The notes under the pieces were generated by a model. That model saw only the letters and a list, made by a program, of their open reading frames with translations. It was not told where the DNA came from and did not search any database. From positions 648,619-712,618 of the forward strand of contig NZ_CM002285.1 of the NCBI RefSeq assembly GCF_000497445.1: 64,000 nt of DNA, read 5' to 3'. The DNA comes from Streptomyces roseochromogenus subsp. oscitans DS 12.976 (GTDB taxonomy: Bacteria; Actinomycetota; Actinomycetes; Streptomycetales; Streptomycetaceae). Of the stretch, positions 7,878-15,281 are shown one piece after another. The position numbers were made by a program, and so were the translations under genes. Positions within the stretch are counted from its first letter, which is position 1. Each line of letters begins with the position of its first letter.

Positions 7878-9551
7878 TTGATCCGACGTTCGGCCCGTCC
7901 GGCCCGTCCGGCCCGTACGGTCGTCGCGGCAGCCGCCGCGCTCGCCGCCACCAGCGCGCTCACCGCCACGGCCATCGAGCCCGCCTCGGCGCACACGCCC
8001 GGACACCCGGCCGCCCGGCACGTCCTGCTGCTGTCGGTCGACGGCCTGCACCAGTCCGACTTGGCCTGGTACATCGCCCGCCACCCGCACTCGGCACTCG
8101 CCCGGCTCGCGGGAGGCGGCGTGGAGTACACACACGCGAGAAGCACCATCCCCTCCGACTCGTTCCCCGGCATGGTCGGCCAGCTCACCGGCGGCAACCC
8201 GGGCACCACGGGCGTCTACTACGACGACGGCTACGACGCCGCCCTGCTCCCGGCCGGCACCACCAAGTGCGCGGGCGCCGAGCGCGGCGCCGAGGTCGAC
8301 CTCACCGAGGACCTCGACAAGAACAAGGACTCCATCGACGCGGGCCAGGGCCTGACCGGACTGCCCGGCAGCATCCTGAAGATGACCGGTCACGCCGCGA
8401 GCCTCATCGACCCGACGAAGCTGCCGGTCGACCCGAAGTCCTGCGCGCCCGTCTCCCCGCACGCGTACCTGCGGGTGAACACGGTCTTCGACGTGGCCCG
8501 CAAGGCTGGACTGCGGACCGCGTGGTCCGACAAGCACGTGGCGTACGACATCCTCAACGGCCCCTCGGGCAACGGCATCCAGGACCTGTTCGCGCCCGAG
8601 ATCAACAGCACCGCCATCGGCTACCCCGCGGGCGACGACTGGACCAAGGACAACGCGGCGACCGAGCAGTACGACGGCTACAAGGTGCAGGCCGTGCTCA
8701 ACGAGATCGACGGCTATGACCACAGCGGCACCCACAAGGTCGGCACCCCGGCGGTATTCGGCATGAACTTCCAGTCCGTGTCGACCGCCCAGAAGCTGCC
8801 AGCCTCCGACGGACTGGCCGGCGGCTACAAGGCCAAGGGGGTGCCCGGACCGCTGCTGGAGAAGAACCTCGCCTTCGTCGACAGGGAGGTCGGCGCGTTC
8901 GTCGCCGAGCTCGGCAAGCGGCACCTGGACGGCAGCACCACGGTCGTCCTGTCCGCCAAGCACGGCCAGTCGCCGACCGACCCGAAGGCGCTCACCCGCA
9001 TCGACGACGGCCCCCTCCTGGACGGCCTCAACGCCGCCTGGAAGAAGGCTCACCCGGGCTCCGGCGACCTGGTCGCGCACGCCGTGGACGACGACGCCAT
9101 GCTGATCTGGCTCACCGACCGCTCGCAGGCCGCCACCGACTTCGCCAAGGCGTACCTGCTCGCCCAGTCCGGCACCGGCAACGGCATCGACGGCAACGCC
9201 AAGCTCTTCACGGCGAGCGGCCTGAACGCCCTGTACGCGGGCGCGGACGCCGCCCGGTACTTCCATGTGAAGCCGGGTGACTCCCGCGTGCCCGACCTGT
9301 TCGGCATCACCCAGTACGGCGTCGTCTACACGGGCGGCAAGAAGAAGATCGCCGAGCACGGCGGCGCCCACGCCGACGACCTCGACGTCCCCCTCGTCGT
9401 CTCCGGCGCCGTCATCCCGCACGACGTCCGGGTCGCCGCACCGGTCGAGACCACCCAGATCGCCCCGACCATCCTGCGGCTCCTCGGCCTCGACCCGCGA
9501 GCCCTGGACGCCGTACGCGCCGAGCACACCCCCGCACTGCCCGTGCGCTGA
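7878..9551 (+). CDS. Exported alkaline phosphatase-fold phosphodiesterase (NPP-like)
   Basis: 557 residues starting at TTG 7878 behind GAGGAGA. The N-terminus is a long Arg/Ala signal peptide (cleavage near EPASAHT). Metal-site elements of the alkaline-phosphatase superfamily can be followed: LLSVDGLHQSD (Asp ligand), STIPSDSFPG (nucleophile turn, Ser/Thr), AKHGQSP (in place of DHG), and EHGGAHADDLDVPL (His ligand). The last segment APVETTQIAPTILRLLGLDP is the usual terminal helix. The group hydrolyses nucleotide pyrophosphates or phosphodiesters outside the cell. It is monocistronic, with a strong terminator directly downstream. Confidence 0.85.
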   Translation: MIRRSARPARPARTVVAAAAALAATSALTATAIEPASAHTPGHPAARHVLLLSVDGLHQSDLAWYIARHPHSALARLAGGGVEYTHARSTIPSDSFPGMVGQLTGGNPGTTGVYYDDGYDAALLPAGTTKCAGAERGAEVDLTEDLDKNKDSIDAGQGLTGLPGSILKMTGHAASLIDPTKLPVDPKSCAPVSPHAYLRVNTVFDVARKAGLRTAWSDKHVAYDILNGPSGNGIQDLFAPEINSTAIGYPAGDDWTKDNAATEQYDGYKVQAVLNEIDGYDHSGTHKVGTPAVFGMNFQSVSTAQKLPASDGLAGGYKAKGVPGPLLEKNLAFVDREVGAFVAELGKRHLDGSTTVVLSAKHGQSPTDPKALTRIDDGPLLDGLNAAWKKAHPGSGDLVAHAVDDDAMLIWLTDRSQAATDFAKAYLLAQSGTGNGIDGNAKLFTASGLNALYAGADAARYFHVKPGDSRVPDLFGITQYGVVYTGGKKKIAEHGGAHADDLDVPLVVSGAVIPHDVRVAAPVETTQIAPTILRLLGLDPRALDAVRAEHTPALPVR

Positions 9552-9564
9552 TCTCTCGGGCTGC

Positions 9565-9598
9565 GGGCTGGGGAGCCGCTCGCTGGGCTCCCCAGCCC
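9565..9598. terminator. Strong bidirectional hairpin terminator
   Basis: GGGCTGGGGAGCC (9565-9577) pairs perfectly over 13 bp with 9586-9598 across an 8-base loop. It lies between the converging phosphodiesterase and LysE genes. No U-tract is needed for actinobacterial terminators of this kind. Confidence 0.8.
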
Positions 9599-9633
9599 CT
9601 GGCCGGTCCACAACACCACCGAGAGCGGCCGGC

Positions 9634-10266
9634 TCATAGCGCTGTGATCAGCAGGTGCGCCGCCAGTGCGGTGATCAGTGTGCTGGAGACAAGTGCGGTC
9701 AGGAGCCGCCCCCGGGTGCCGGTCACTGTTCGGCCGAGCAGTGCTCCACCGCTTGCCAGAAGCAGCTGCCAGCTTGCCGATGCGACGAAGGCCGCGAGAA
9801 CGAACGCGGCTTGCTGGAAGTGGTCCTGAACGGCTGTGCCGCGACTGCCCAGCACGAGTGCCGCGAAGTAGATCACGGTCATGGGGTTCGTCATCGTGAT
9901 CCCCAAGAGTCCCGCATACGCCCGGGCTGGGCTGAGGGGGATCTCATCGGTCCGGGTCGTCGGCTTGTGCTCGCGATAGTGGCGGATCGCCGTGGCGGCA
10001 CTGCGGACAGCCAGCACGAGCAGTACACAGGCCGAGGCATACCGCAGGGGAAGCATGATCGGTTTGATCGTCGGGACGAGGGCGGCGCCGCCGAACGCGG
10101 CGATCAGGGCATACAGGCCGTCTGCGGTCGCGACGCCCAGCGCGGCACAGGCGCCGACTTTCCAGGACGTCCGAGCGGTCAGAGCCACGAGATAGGTCGC
10201 GACCGCTCCCACCGGGACGGCGATGCCGTAGCCGGCAAGGAGTCCCGCGGCCAAGGCGCCGGTCAT
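9634..10266 (-). CDS. LysE/RhtB-family exporter
   Basis: 210 residues with about six hydrophobic helices, starting GLLAGYGIAVPVGAVATYLV, the position of the family's GxxxGPN-like first helix. A later GITMTNPMTVIYFAALV matches the conserved NP(M/K) motif of the LysE translocators. The family exports amino acids or related small molecules by proton exchange; the substrate is undetermined. The ATG at 10266 overlaps a weak upstream reading frame I do not consider a gene. Confidence 0.85.
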   Translation of the reverse strand: MTGALAAGLLAGYGIAVPVGAVATYLVALTARTSWKVGACAALGVATADGLYALIAAFGGAALVPTIKPIMLPLRYASACVLLVLAVRSAATAIRHYREHKPTTRTDEIPLSPARAYAGLLGITMTNPMTVIYFAALVLGSRGTAVQDHFQQAAFVLAAFVASASWQLLLASGGALLGRTVTGTRGRLLTALVSSTLITALAAHLLITAL

Positions 10267-10491
10267 GCCGGCAGGAGCGTCGGCCTTCGCGGTCGGCCCG
10301 GCTGCTGCTGGACTCGCACCGGCCGATCGGCGGAGGGCAACGGCAGCGGGGCGGTGGTCGTGATCATAGGCAGATCTTGTGGGTCATGCGGTTCCCGGGC
10401 AACCCGATTTTCCGGGAGCACATCAGTGGACAAAGCTGGCGAACATTGCGAGCAGCCGCTGTTCGGCACCGACGTGGCCTAGAGTCGCCGC

Positions 10492-11094
10492 ATGCGACGA
10501 GGGACGGCACTGGCGGTCGCCGGGGCAGCGGCCCTGGCCTGGGGCGAGTGGTTGAACTGGCGCTGGTCTCGCGCACTCCTGGGGAGCGGTGGGGGCGCTT
10601 CCGAAGCCGTGGTGGTGCTGGGTTACCGAAACCCCCAGGCGACGGCGAACTTGATCAACCGCTGGCGAGTCCGTGCTGGAATTCGCTCGATCACCGGCGA
10701 CAGTGCGCGTGACACTCGCGTGATCTTCAGCGGCGGCGCGACGACCAGCGGAGGCGCTGCGGAGGCGCGGTTGATGGCTGACTACGCGAAGTCGGTGCTC
10801 GAGTTCGACGGCACAGTGGTCCTCGAAGACCAAAGCAGGACGACATGGGAGAACGTCATGAAAGTGACCCCACTGCTCGAGGACGCCGACCGCATCAAAA
10901 TCGTCTCCCAACCGGCTCATGCGCTCAAGGCCCGCGCGTACTTGCGGCGACAGCGCCCTGATCTTGCCGTGAAGCTCGTACGCGCGGATGACTACCGCCC
11001 CGGCGAGTGGATGATCGTCAAACCGCTGCTGGCTCTGTACGGACTCTGGACACTCCGCGGTCTCAAAGCCGGCGAGCGGAAGATCTCGCTCTAG
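10492..11094 (+). CDS. YdcF-family (DUF218) membrane-associated protein
   Basis: 200 residues with an N-terminal hydrophobic helix (LAVAGAAALAWGEWLNW). The DUF218 core follows: EAVVVLGYRN, VIFSGGATTSGG, EARLMADYAKS, VVLEDQSRTTWENV and IKIVSQPAHALKARAYLRR. These are the conserved strand-turn and acidic/SxxT motifs of YdcF/SanA proteins, which are linked to envelope barrier functions and have no settled reaction. The gene ends at TAG 11092-11094, overlapping the edge of an IS5 relic on the other strand. Confidence 0.85.
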   Translation: MRRGTALAVAGAAALAWGEWLNWRWSRALLGSGGGASEAVVVLGYRNPQATANLINRWRVRAGIRSITGDSARDTRVIFSGGATTSGGAAEARLMADYAKSVLEFDGTVVLEDQSRTTWENVMKVTPLLEDADRIKIVSQPAHALKARAYLRRQRPDLAVKLVRADDYRPGEWMIVKPLLALYGLWTLRGLKAGERKISL

Positions 11095-11232
11095 CCGGCC
11101 GCTGGCGCGTGGTCGTAGCCGCGATCGGCCAACACGGCGTCCAGGCGGTGCCGGGGTCGGCCGCGCTTGCCTCTCACGGGCGCACGGCTTGAAGCAGCGG
11201 GATCAGCCCGGGCGACGTCGTTGCGATTGCCG
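11091..11232 (-). pseudogene. IS5-family transposase fragment
   Basis: Read on the minus strand, one frame gives GNRNDVARADPAA, then RAPVRGKRGRPRHR and LDAVLADRGYDHAPAAG followed by a stop. GNRND, GRPR and ADRGYD are the hallmark DDE-domain motifs of Streptomyces IS5 transposases. Only about 45 residues remain, with no start and no terminal repeats visible, so this is a relic left beside the ydcF-like gene. Confidence 0.75.
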
Positions 11233-11285
11233 CAGGCACGCGGGGGGGGAGCCGCCCGCGACGGGGAACGCGGGCGGTGCTCGGG

Positions 11286-12179
11286 TCAGTGACGGCCGGA
11301 GAAGAGGGTTACGGCCGTCTCGGCCACCAGGCCGGGGCGTTCCTCGTGGAGGTAGTGGCCGCAGCCGGGGACCACTTGGACGCGGAGGTCGTCGGCGTGG
11401 CGCCCGGCGTCAGTGATGACGCTCGGCGGCAGCATGAAGTCCCGCTCGCCGGCGAGGATCACGGTCGGCGTGGTCAGCCGGAGCCTCTTGTACCGGCCGA
11501 GGACCAGCTTGGCGATGTCCCGCAGGGCGAACGCGCGGTGCAGCGCCTCCCCGGCCCGCGCCCGGCCGGGCTCCTGGCTGGAGCGCACGAACTCCCCCAT
11601 GGCACCCGGTGTCCATACGGCCTGCTCCACCACTCCCTTGCGCATCAGGTAGCGCGTGAAACCGGGCCGGTTGCGCAGCATCCAGCGGCCCAGCAGCGGC
11701 TGTTCCAGCACCGCCGTGTACCAGAACCGCCAGGACTCCGGCATCAGCCGCCGGTGCAGCGGCCAGGGGTGCATCATGTTCAGCGCCAGGTGGTGCCGGA
11801 TCCGCTCCGGGGCCGTGAGACACACGTGGAACCCGGTCCACGCGCCCCAGTCGTGCCCGATGAGATGGACCCGGTCCAGGCCCAGTTCGTCCAGAAGGCC
11901 GAGCACGTCGGCGACCCGGCTGTCGGTGTCGTAGCCCTGGTGCGGGGCATCGGACCAGCCGAAACCGCGCTGGTCCACGCAGAGCAGCCGGTACCGGCCG
12001 GACAGCAGCGGGATCAGCTGCCGCCAGCCGTACCAGTGCTGGGGGAATCCGTGCAGCAGGACAACGGGTTCTCCTTGGCCGGCCTCCGCGATGTGCAGGC
12101 GCAGACCGCGCACGCTGACATAACGGTGGCGGACTCCGTCCAGTTCGGGCAACGGCGGGATGTGGTCCACGGTCTCCAC
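11286..12179 (-). CDS. Alpha/beta-hydrolase (epoxide hydrolase / haloalkane dehalogenase type)
   Basis: 297 residues from GTG 12179, preceded by GGAG. Oxyanion-hole motif LLHGFPQHWYGW; nucleophile elbow GHDWGAW (Asp nucleophile), which marks the epoxide-hydrolase/dehalogenase branch; acid region AGERDFMLP; catalytic His in GCGHYLHEE. A mostly helical cap (HPWPLHRRLMPESWRFWYT) lies between. It should open epoxides or dehalogenate small hydrophobic molecules by an ester intermediate; the substrate is unknown. An upstream in-frame extension to 12272 lacks a ribosome site and has non-conserved sequence. Confidence 0.88.
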   Translation of the reverse strand: METVDHIPPLPELDGVRHRYVSVRGLRLHIAEAGQGEPVVLLHGFPQHWYGWRQLIPLLSGRYRLLCVDQRGFGWSDAPHQGYDTDSRVADVLGLLDELGLDRVHLIGHDWGAWTGFHVCLTAPERIRHHLALNMMHPWPLHRRLMPESWRFWYTAVLEQPLLGRWMLRNRPGFTRYLMRKGVVEQAVWTPGAMGEFVRSSQEPGRARAGEALHRAFALRDIAKLVLGRYKRLRLTTPTVILAGERDFMLPPSVITDAGRHADDLRVQVVPGCGHYLHEERPGLVAETAVTLFSGRH

Positions 12180-12451
12180 GAGTGCTCCAGTCAGGTGTTG
12201 GAGGGAGCTGGTCGGCCTGTCAGGAGTCGCCAGGCGCGCGAAAGGTTCCGTCCGTCCCCCGATCGATGCCACCGGCGGGCTGCACGAGGTGTTCTTCCTG
12301 CGCCTGGCCCGCTCATGGCAGTCGGTATCCTGGGTTTTCCGGACTCGAACGAGGCAGCGTGGTGCCGATGCGCTCCCTGCTTCACCGGCTTTGAACGCCT
12401 GCGGGGCCAGGTGCGGCTCTCCCGCCGTACGACACAGAGGGGGCTACGGGG

Positions 12452-12955
12452 ATGACCAGTTCGGGGAGCAGGGGCTGGCCGGCAGCCGAACTGGACACGG
12501 TGCGCCGCCTGAAGGTCATCGCGTCGGCCACCGGGCATCCGTCGTTCGCCGAGCGCCATTACGCCGTGCCGCTGGAGCGGCTGTGGTCCGTCGCCTCGGA
12601 CCTGGAGCACGAACTCCCGCTCATCGTCACGGGATTGCGCTCCTTCTCCGTCACCGAGGCCGACGGTGAGCGGCTGTCGGGCGAGGCGGTCAGCGTCCTC
12701 GGGGTCCGGGAGCGGTTCGACGTCGTGCTGCGCCCCGGCTGGTGCCTGATGCAGGGCAAGGTGCTGACCAGCGGCATGGCCGCCACCGCGGACGGCGACG
12801 GCTGCCGGTTCGCCTTCTTCACCAGCCTGCGGCTTCCCGGCGGCGGTGTGCTCGACCGGCTGCGCGGACCGTGGTCCGCGCGGCGGGCCGAGGACCTGCT
12901 CGACCGGCTCGGGGTCCGGGTGGCAGCCCGGTCAGCCCCAGGCCGAGCGGAATGA
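12452..12955 (+). CDS. SRPBCC-like small protein, module copy 1
   Basis: 167 residues, family not certain. The sequence runs HYAVPLERLWSVASDLEHEL, RFDVVLRPGWCLMQGKVL and SGMAATADGDGCRFAFF, an alternation of strands with an early helix that resembles the START/SRPBCC (polyketide cyclase-like) fold. It is clearly paralogous to the protein at 14509-14997 (shared VASDLE.EL, RFDV.L..GWCLMQ and GMAA). Its last 24 bases overlap the end of a convergent ECF sigma factor gene. The neighbouring paralogue is translationally coupled to another ECF sigma gene, so the pair probably acts with these sigma factors, perhaps as a ligand-sensing partner. Confidence 0.7.
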   Translation: MTSSGSRGWPAAELDTVRRLKVIASATGHPSFAERHYAVPLERLWSVASDLEHELPLIVTGLRSFSVTEADGERLSGEAVSVLGVRERFDVVLRPGWCLMQGKVLTSGMAATADGDGCRFAFFTSLRLPGGGVLDRLRGPWSARRAEDLLDRLGVRVAARSAPGRAE

Positions 12956-13465
12956 CCGCCGGGCCCGGAACAGCCGGGAGCGGACCGTCCCCACTGGTAT
13001 CTCCAGCAGCTCGGACACCTCCTGCTCGCTGAGTCCCTCCGCATGACGGAGCATCAGCACCGCCCGGTGCTCGGGTGTCAGCCGGTGCAGGGCGTCGGCG
13101 ATGTCGGACGCCAGGTGGATTTCTCCGGAGGCGGGCACCTCCTCTCCTTCCATGGACACCGTCGGCTGCCGGCGACGCCGCCTCGCGAACTTCAGTGCCT
13201 CACGCACGGCGATCGCCCGGACCCAGCCGAACAGGGCTGCGGGTTCCTTGAGTTGGCGAATGCTGCGGAAGACCGCGATGAGGGTCTCCTGTGCCGCGTC
13301 CGCACCGTCCTGCAGGGCTACGGGCCCGCAGATCCGTCCGACGTAGGGGGCGAGAACGCCGAGCAGTTCGTCCATCGCCAGCGCGTCGCCGCACTGCGCC
13401 CCCTCGACCAGGCGGGCGAGTAGTTGCGGATCGTGGAACGTACTCGTGTTGCCGTCCCCCGTCAC
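12932..13465 (-). CDS. ECF-type RNA polymerase sigma factor, module copy 1
   Basis: About 177 residues from GTG 13465 (GGAGG 9 bases upstream; a GTG at 13561 is an alternative). Region 2 is seen in DAADAAQETLIAVFRSIRQL-type sequence with FGWVRAIAVREALKFARRR. Region 4 is LHRLTPEHRAVLMLRHAEG followed by the HTH SEQEVSELLEIPVGTVRSRL. No anti-sigma gene is adjacent; instead the SRPBCC-like gene converges and overlaps it by 24 bp. About half of the positions match the second sigma factor at 13946, pointing to a duplicated module. The target promoters are unknown. Confidence 0.88.
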   Translation of the reverse strand: MTGDGNTSTFHDPQLLARLVEGAQCGDALAMDELLGVLAPYVGRICGPVALQDGADAAQETLIAVFRSIRQLKEPAALFGWVRAIAVREALKFARRRRRQPTVSMEGEEVPASGEIHLASDIADALHRLTPEHRAVLMLRHAEGLSEQEVSELLEIPVGTVRSRLFRARRSFRSAWG

Positions 13466-13945
13466 CGCGTCCCTGCCTCCGGCCCCGCCACACCCCTGAG
13501 GGCACAGAAGGGGAATGCCCGCGGCAATGCACTCACCGGGTTTCTCGCGCACAGGAAGCACAGAACCATGAATTCATAACCCCGTTGATGGCGAATTGGA
13601 CAGCACGCACACCGCCCGCAACCCTAGCACCGGGCTCAGAGGCCCCGGGAGGCCGAAAACCCCGGAACGGCAGCCGCCCGGCGGGGAACGAAATCTGCAG
13701 CACGGAACGCGGCAGCGCGGGCACCCGCCGAAAAAGGCCACGGAATCCTACGCAGCTGCGAAGTTGAGCTCCAGGCAGAGGCGGCCGCCGGCACATGCCC
13801 CCCCCGATCCCGGCATGAGTTCCGGCCAGAGCGCAAAAAGCCGGGAGTACCAGGGCTCTCCCGCACCTCCTTCCCACCGTAGCTCCCGAACCGACACCGC
13901 CCTGGTGCCGCTGGAGCATCGACGACCAGGAGAGGAGAACGACAG
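13466..13945. other. Intergenic region between divergent sigma genes
   Basis: 480 bases separating the two outward-facing ECF sigma genes. No gene is convincing. The GGAGAGGAG-like ribosome site of the second sigma gene ends it. An ECF-type autoregulated promoter is expected here, but I cannot assign boxes with confidence. Confidence 0.4.
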
Positions 13946-14512
13946 ATGACAACCGCGCGAGCGGGCACCCACGAACAGGGCCCGCCGTCCCCGCAGAGCG
14001 CACCGGAGGATCCGTGGGCCACAGCGGCCCCGCTCGTCCTGGCCGCGCAGTCCGGTGACGTCATGGCGCTCAACGACCTCCTGAGCCTGCTCACCCCGTA
14101 TGTGAGCAGGCTGTGCCGACCGATCGCCCTGGGCCACAACGCCGACGCCGTCCAGGAAGCGCTGATCGCCGTCTTCCAGGGCCTGCCCCGGCTCAAGGAT
14201 CCGCGCGCCCTGTACGCGTGGGTGCGCACCATCACGGTGCGCGAGGCGGTGCGGGTGGCCCGCCGGACGGAGCGGGAGACCCCGGTGAGCGAGTTCGACG
14301 ACATCGCCTGGCCGGACAGTCCAGAACTGGCCGTGGACATACGGGACGTCCTGCGGCGCATGTCCACCGAGCACCGAGCGGTCCTGGTCCTGCGCGAGCT
14401 GGAGGGCATGGACGAGCGGACGGCGAGCGACATACTCGACATCTCCCGCGGCACGCTGAAGTCCCGGCTGCACCGTGCCCGTCACAGTTTCCGAAAGGCG
14501 TGGGCGCGATGA
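13946..14512 (+). CDS. ECF-type RNA polymerase sigma factor, module copy 2
   Basis: 188 residues, start ATG 13946 behind GGAGAGGAGAACGAC. Region 2: NADAVQEALIAVFQGLPRL and LYAWVRTITVREAVRVARR. Region 4: LRRMSTEHRAVLVLRELEG followed by ERTASDILDISRGTLKSRL. The N-terminal 30 residues are a Pro/Gly-rich tail. Its TGA overlaps the ATG of the SRPBCC-like gene by 4 bases (ATGA), so the two are translationally coupled. No anti-sigma factor is present, which makes the SRPBCC-like partner the best candidate for control. Confidence 0.9.
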   Translation: MTTARAGTHEQGPPSPQSAPEDPWATAAPLVLAAQSGDVMALNDLLSLLTPYVSRLCRPIALGHNADAVQEALIAVFQGLPRLKDPRALYAWVRTITVREAVRVARRTERETPVSEFDDIAWPDSPELAVDIRDVLRRMSTEHRAVLVLRELEGMDERTASDILDISRGTLKSRLHRARHSFRKAWAR

Positions 14513-14997
14513 ACCTGAACGGGACTGTGGCCGAGCTCGACCCGGTGCGCCGGCTGCGTGTCATGGCTGCGGGGCTGAACGCGGTCATGTATGCGGAAGC
14601 GCATGTGGACCTGCCGATGCGGGACATCTGGGCCGTGGCGAGCGACCTGGAGGGCGAACTGCCCCACCTGGTACCGACCCTGCGTGCCTTCCGCTGCCGT
14701 CCGGCCTCGGGTGACCGCCGGCTGGCCTGGGCGTACGGTCCGCTCGGCCACACCGCCCGGTTCGACGTGCTGCTGCAGACGGGATGGTGTCTGATGCAGA
14801 GCCGCTATGTGGTCGGTGGCATGGCAGCCGTACCCGAGGGGCGTGGAACCCGGTTCGCGGTGCTCGGTGGGATGCGCCAGCCCTGGTCCGCACCCGTCCA
14901 GCGGGCGCTGCGCCCTGTCGGGCGCTCCCGGGGCCTGCTGATGGTGGAGCGCGCCGTCCGGCGTGCCGAGCTCCGCCGCGGCCGGAAGCCGGCCTGA
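14509..14997 (+). CDS. SRPBCC-like small protein, module copy 2
   Basis: 162 residues, starting in the ATGA overlap with the ECF sigma gene. Motifs shared with copy 1 at 12452: IWAVASDLEGELPHLVPTLR, RFDVLLQTGWCLMQ and GGMAAVPEGRGTRFAVL. The C-terminal tail is basic (RAVRRAELRRGRK). There is no transmembrane helix and no CxxC/HxxxC, so it is not a classical zinc anti-sigma factor. The fold assignment is inference from secondary-structure pattern; the coupling to the sigma gene is seen directly. Confidence 0.75.
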   Translation: MNLNGTVAELDPVRRLRVMAAGLNAVMYAEAHVDLPMRDIWAVASDLEGELPHLVPTLRAFRCRPASGDRRLAWAYGPLGHTARFDVLLQTGWCLMQSRYVVGGMAAVPEGRGTRFAVLGGMRQPWSAPVQRALRPVGRSRGLLMVERAVRRAELRRGRKPA

Positions 14998-15184
14998 GCC
15001 GGCGCCGGGCAGCAACGCCCGGATCACGGACCTCTGCTCAGATCGCGGGACCGTACCCGCATGGCCCTGTGCCGACGCGACACCCCAACCACCAAGCGGC
15101 TGACGGCACTCTGGTACCACTCTTCGTCAAGGTCGTTTCGACACGGCTTCGGGAGTCACCCTCGGCACTTCGCCTCCGGCGATC

Positions 15185-15211
15185 GTGGCGGGCGCGTTTC
15201 ACGCCCGCCAC
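15185..15211. terminator. Hairpin terminator between converging genes
   Basis: GTGGCGGGCG (15185-15194) pairs perfectly with CGCCCGCCAC (15202-15211) across a 7-base loop. It lies between the end of the sigma/SRPBCC operon and the end of the oxidase gene. Confidence 0.7.
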
Positions 15212-15241
15212 GTGTGGATTCACGTGTGGTTTCACGTGTGA
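15209..15241. repeat. Three 12-bp-phased CACGTGTGG repeats
   Basis: CACGTGTGG, CACGTGTGG and CACGTGTGA lie at 15209, 15221 and 15233, each separated by three bases (ATT, TTT), and the first overlaps the terminator arm. The phasing resembles an iteron or a multimer binding site, although it lies at the 3' ends of genes. Confidence 0.6.
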
Positions 15242-15281
15242 ATCGGTGCCGGGCGGCGGCGGTCGCCGCCGGGAGCAGTGG

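Noticed and set aside
6825..9611. A 928-codon open frame on the minus strand, and similar very long frames opposite other genes (for example 15660-17213 plus, 41862-43898 minus, 51785-54109 minus).
   Set aside because: They lie exactly opposite well-supported enzymes, have Gly/Val/Arg/Asp-biased composition typical of antisense frames in high-GC DNA, and show no family motifs or ribosome sites.
10263..10469. Minus-strand frame overlapping the LysE start by ATGA.
   Set aside because: It is Pro/Arg-rich with no conserved features; the overlap with the LysE ATG appears accidental.
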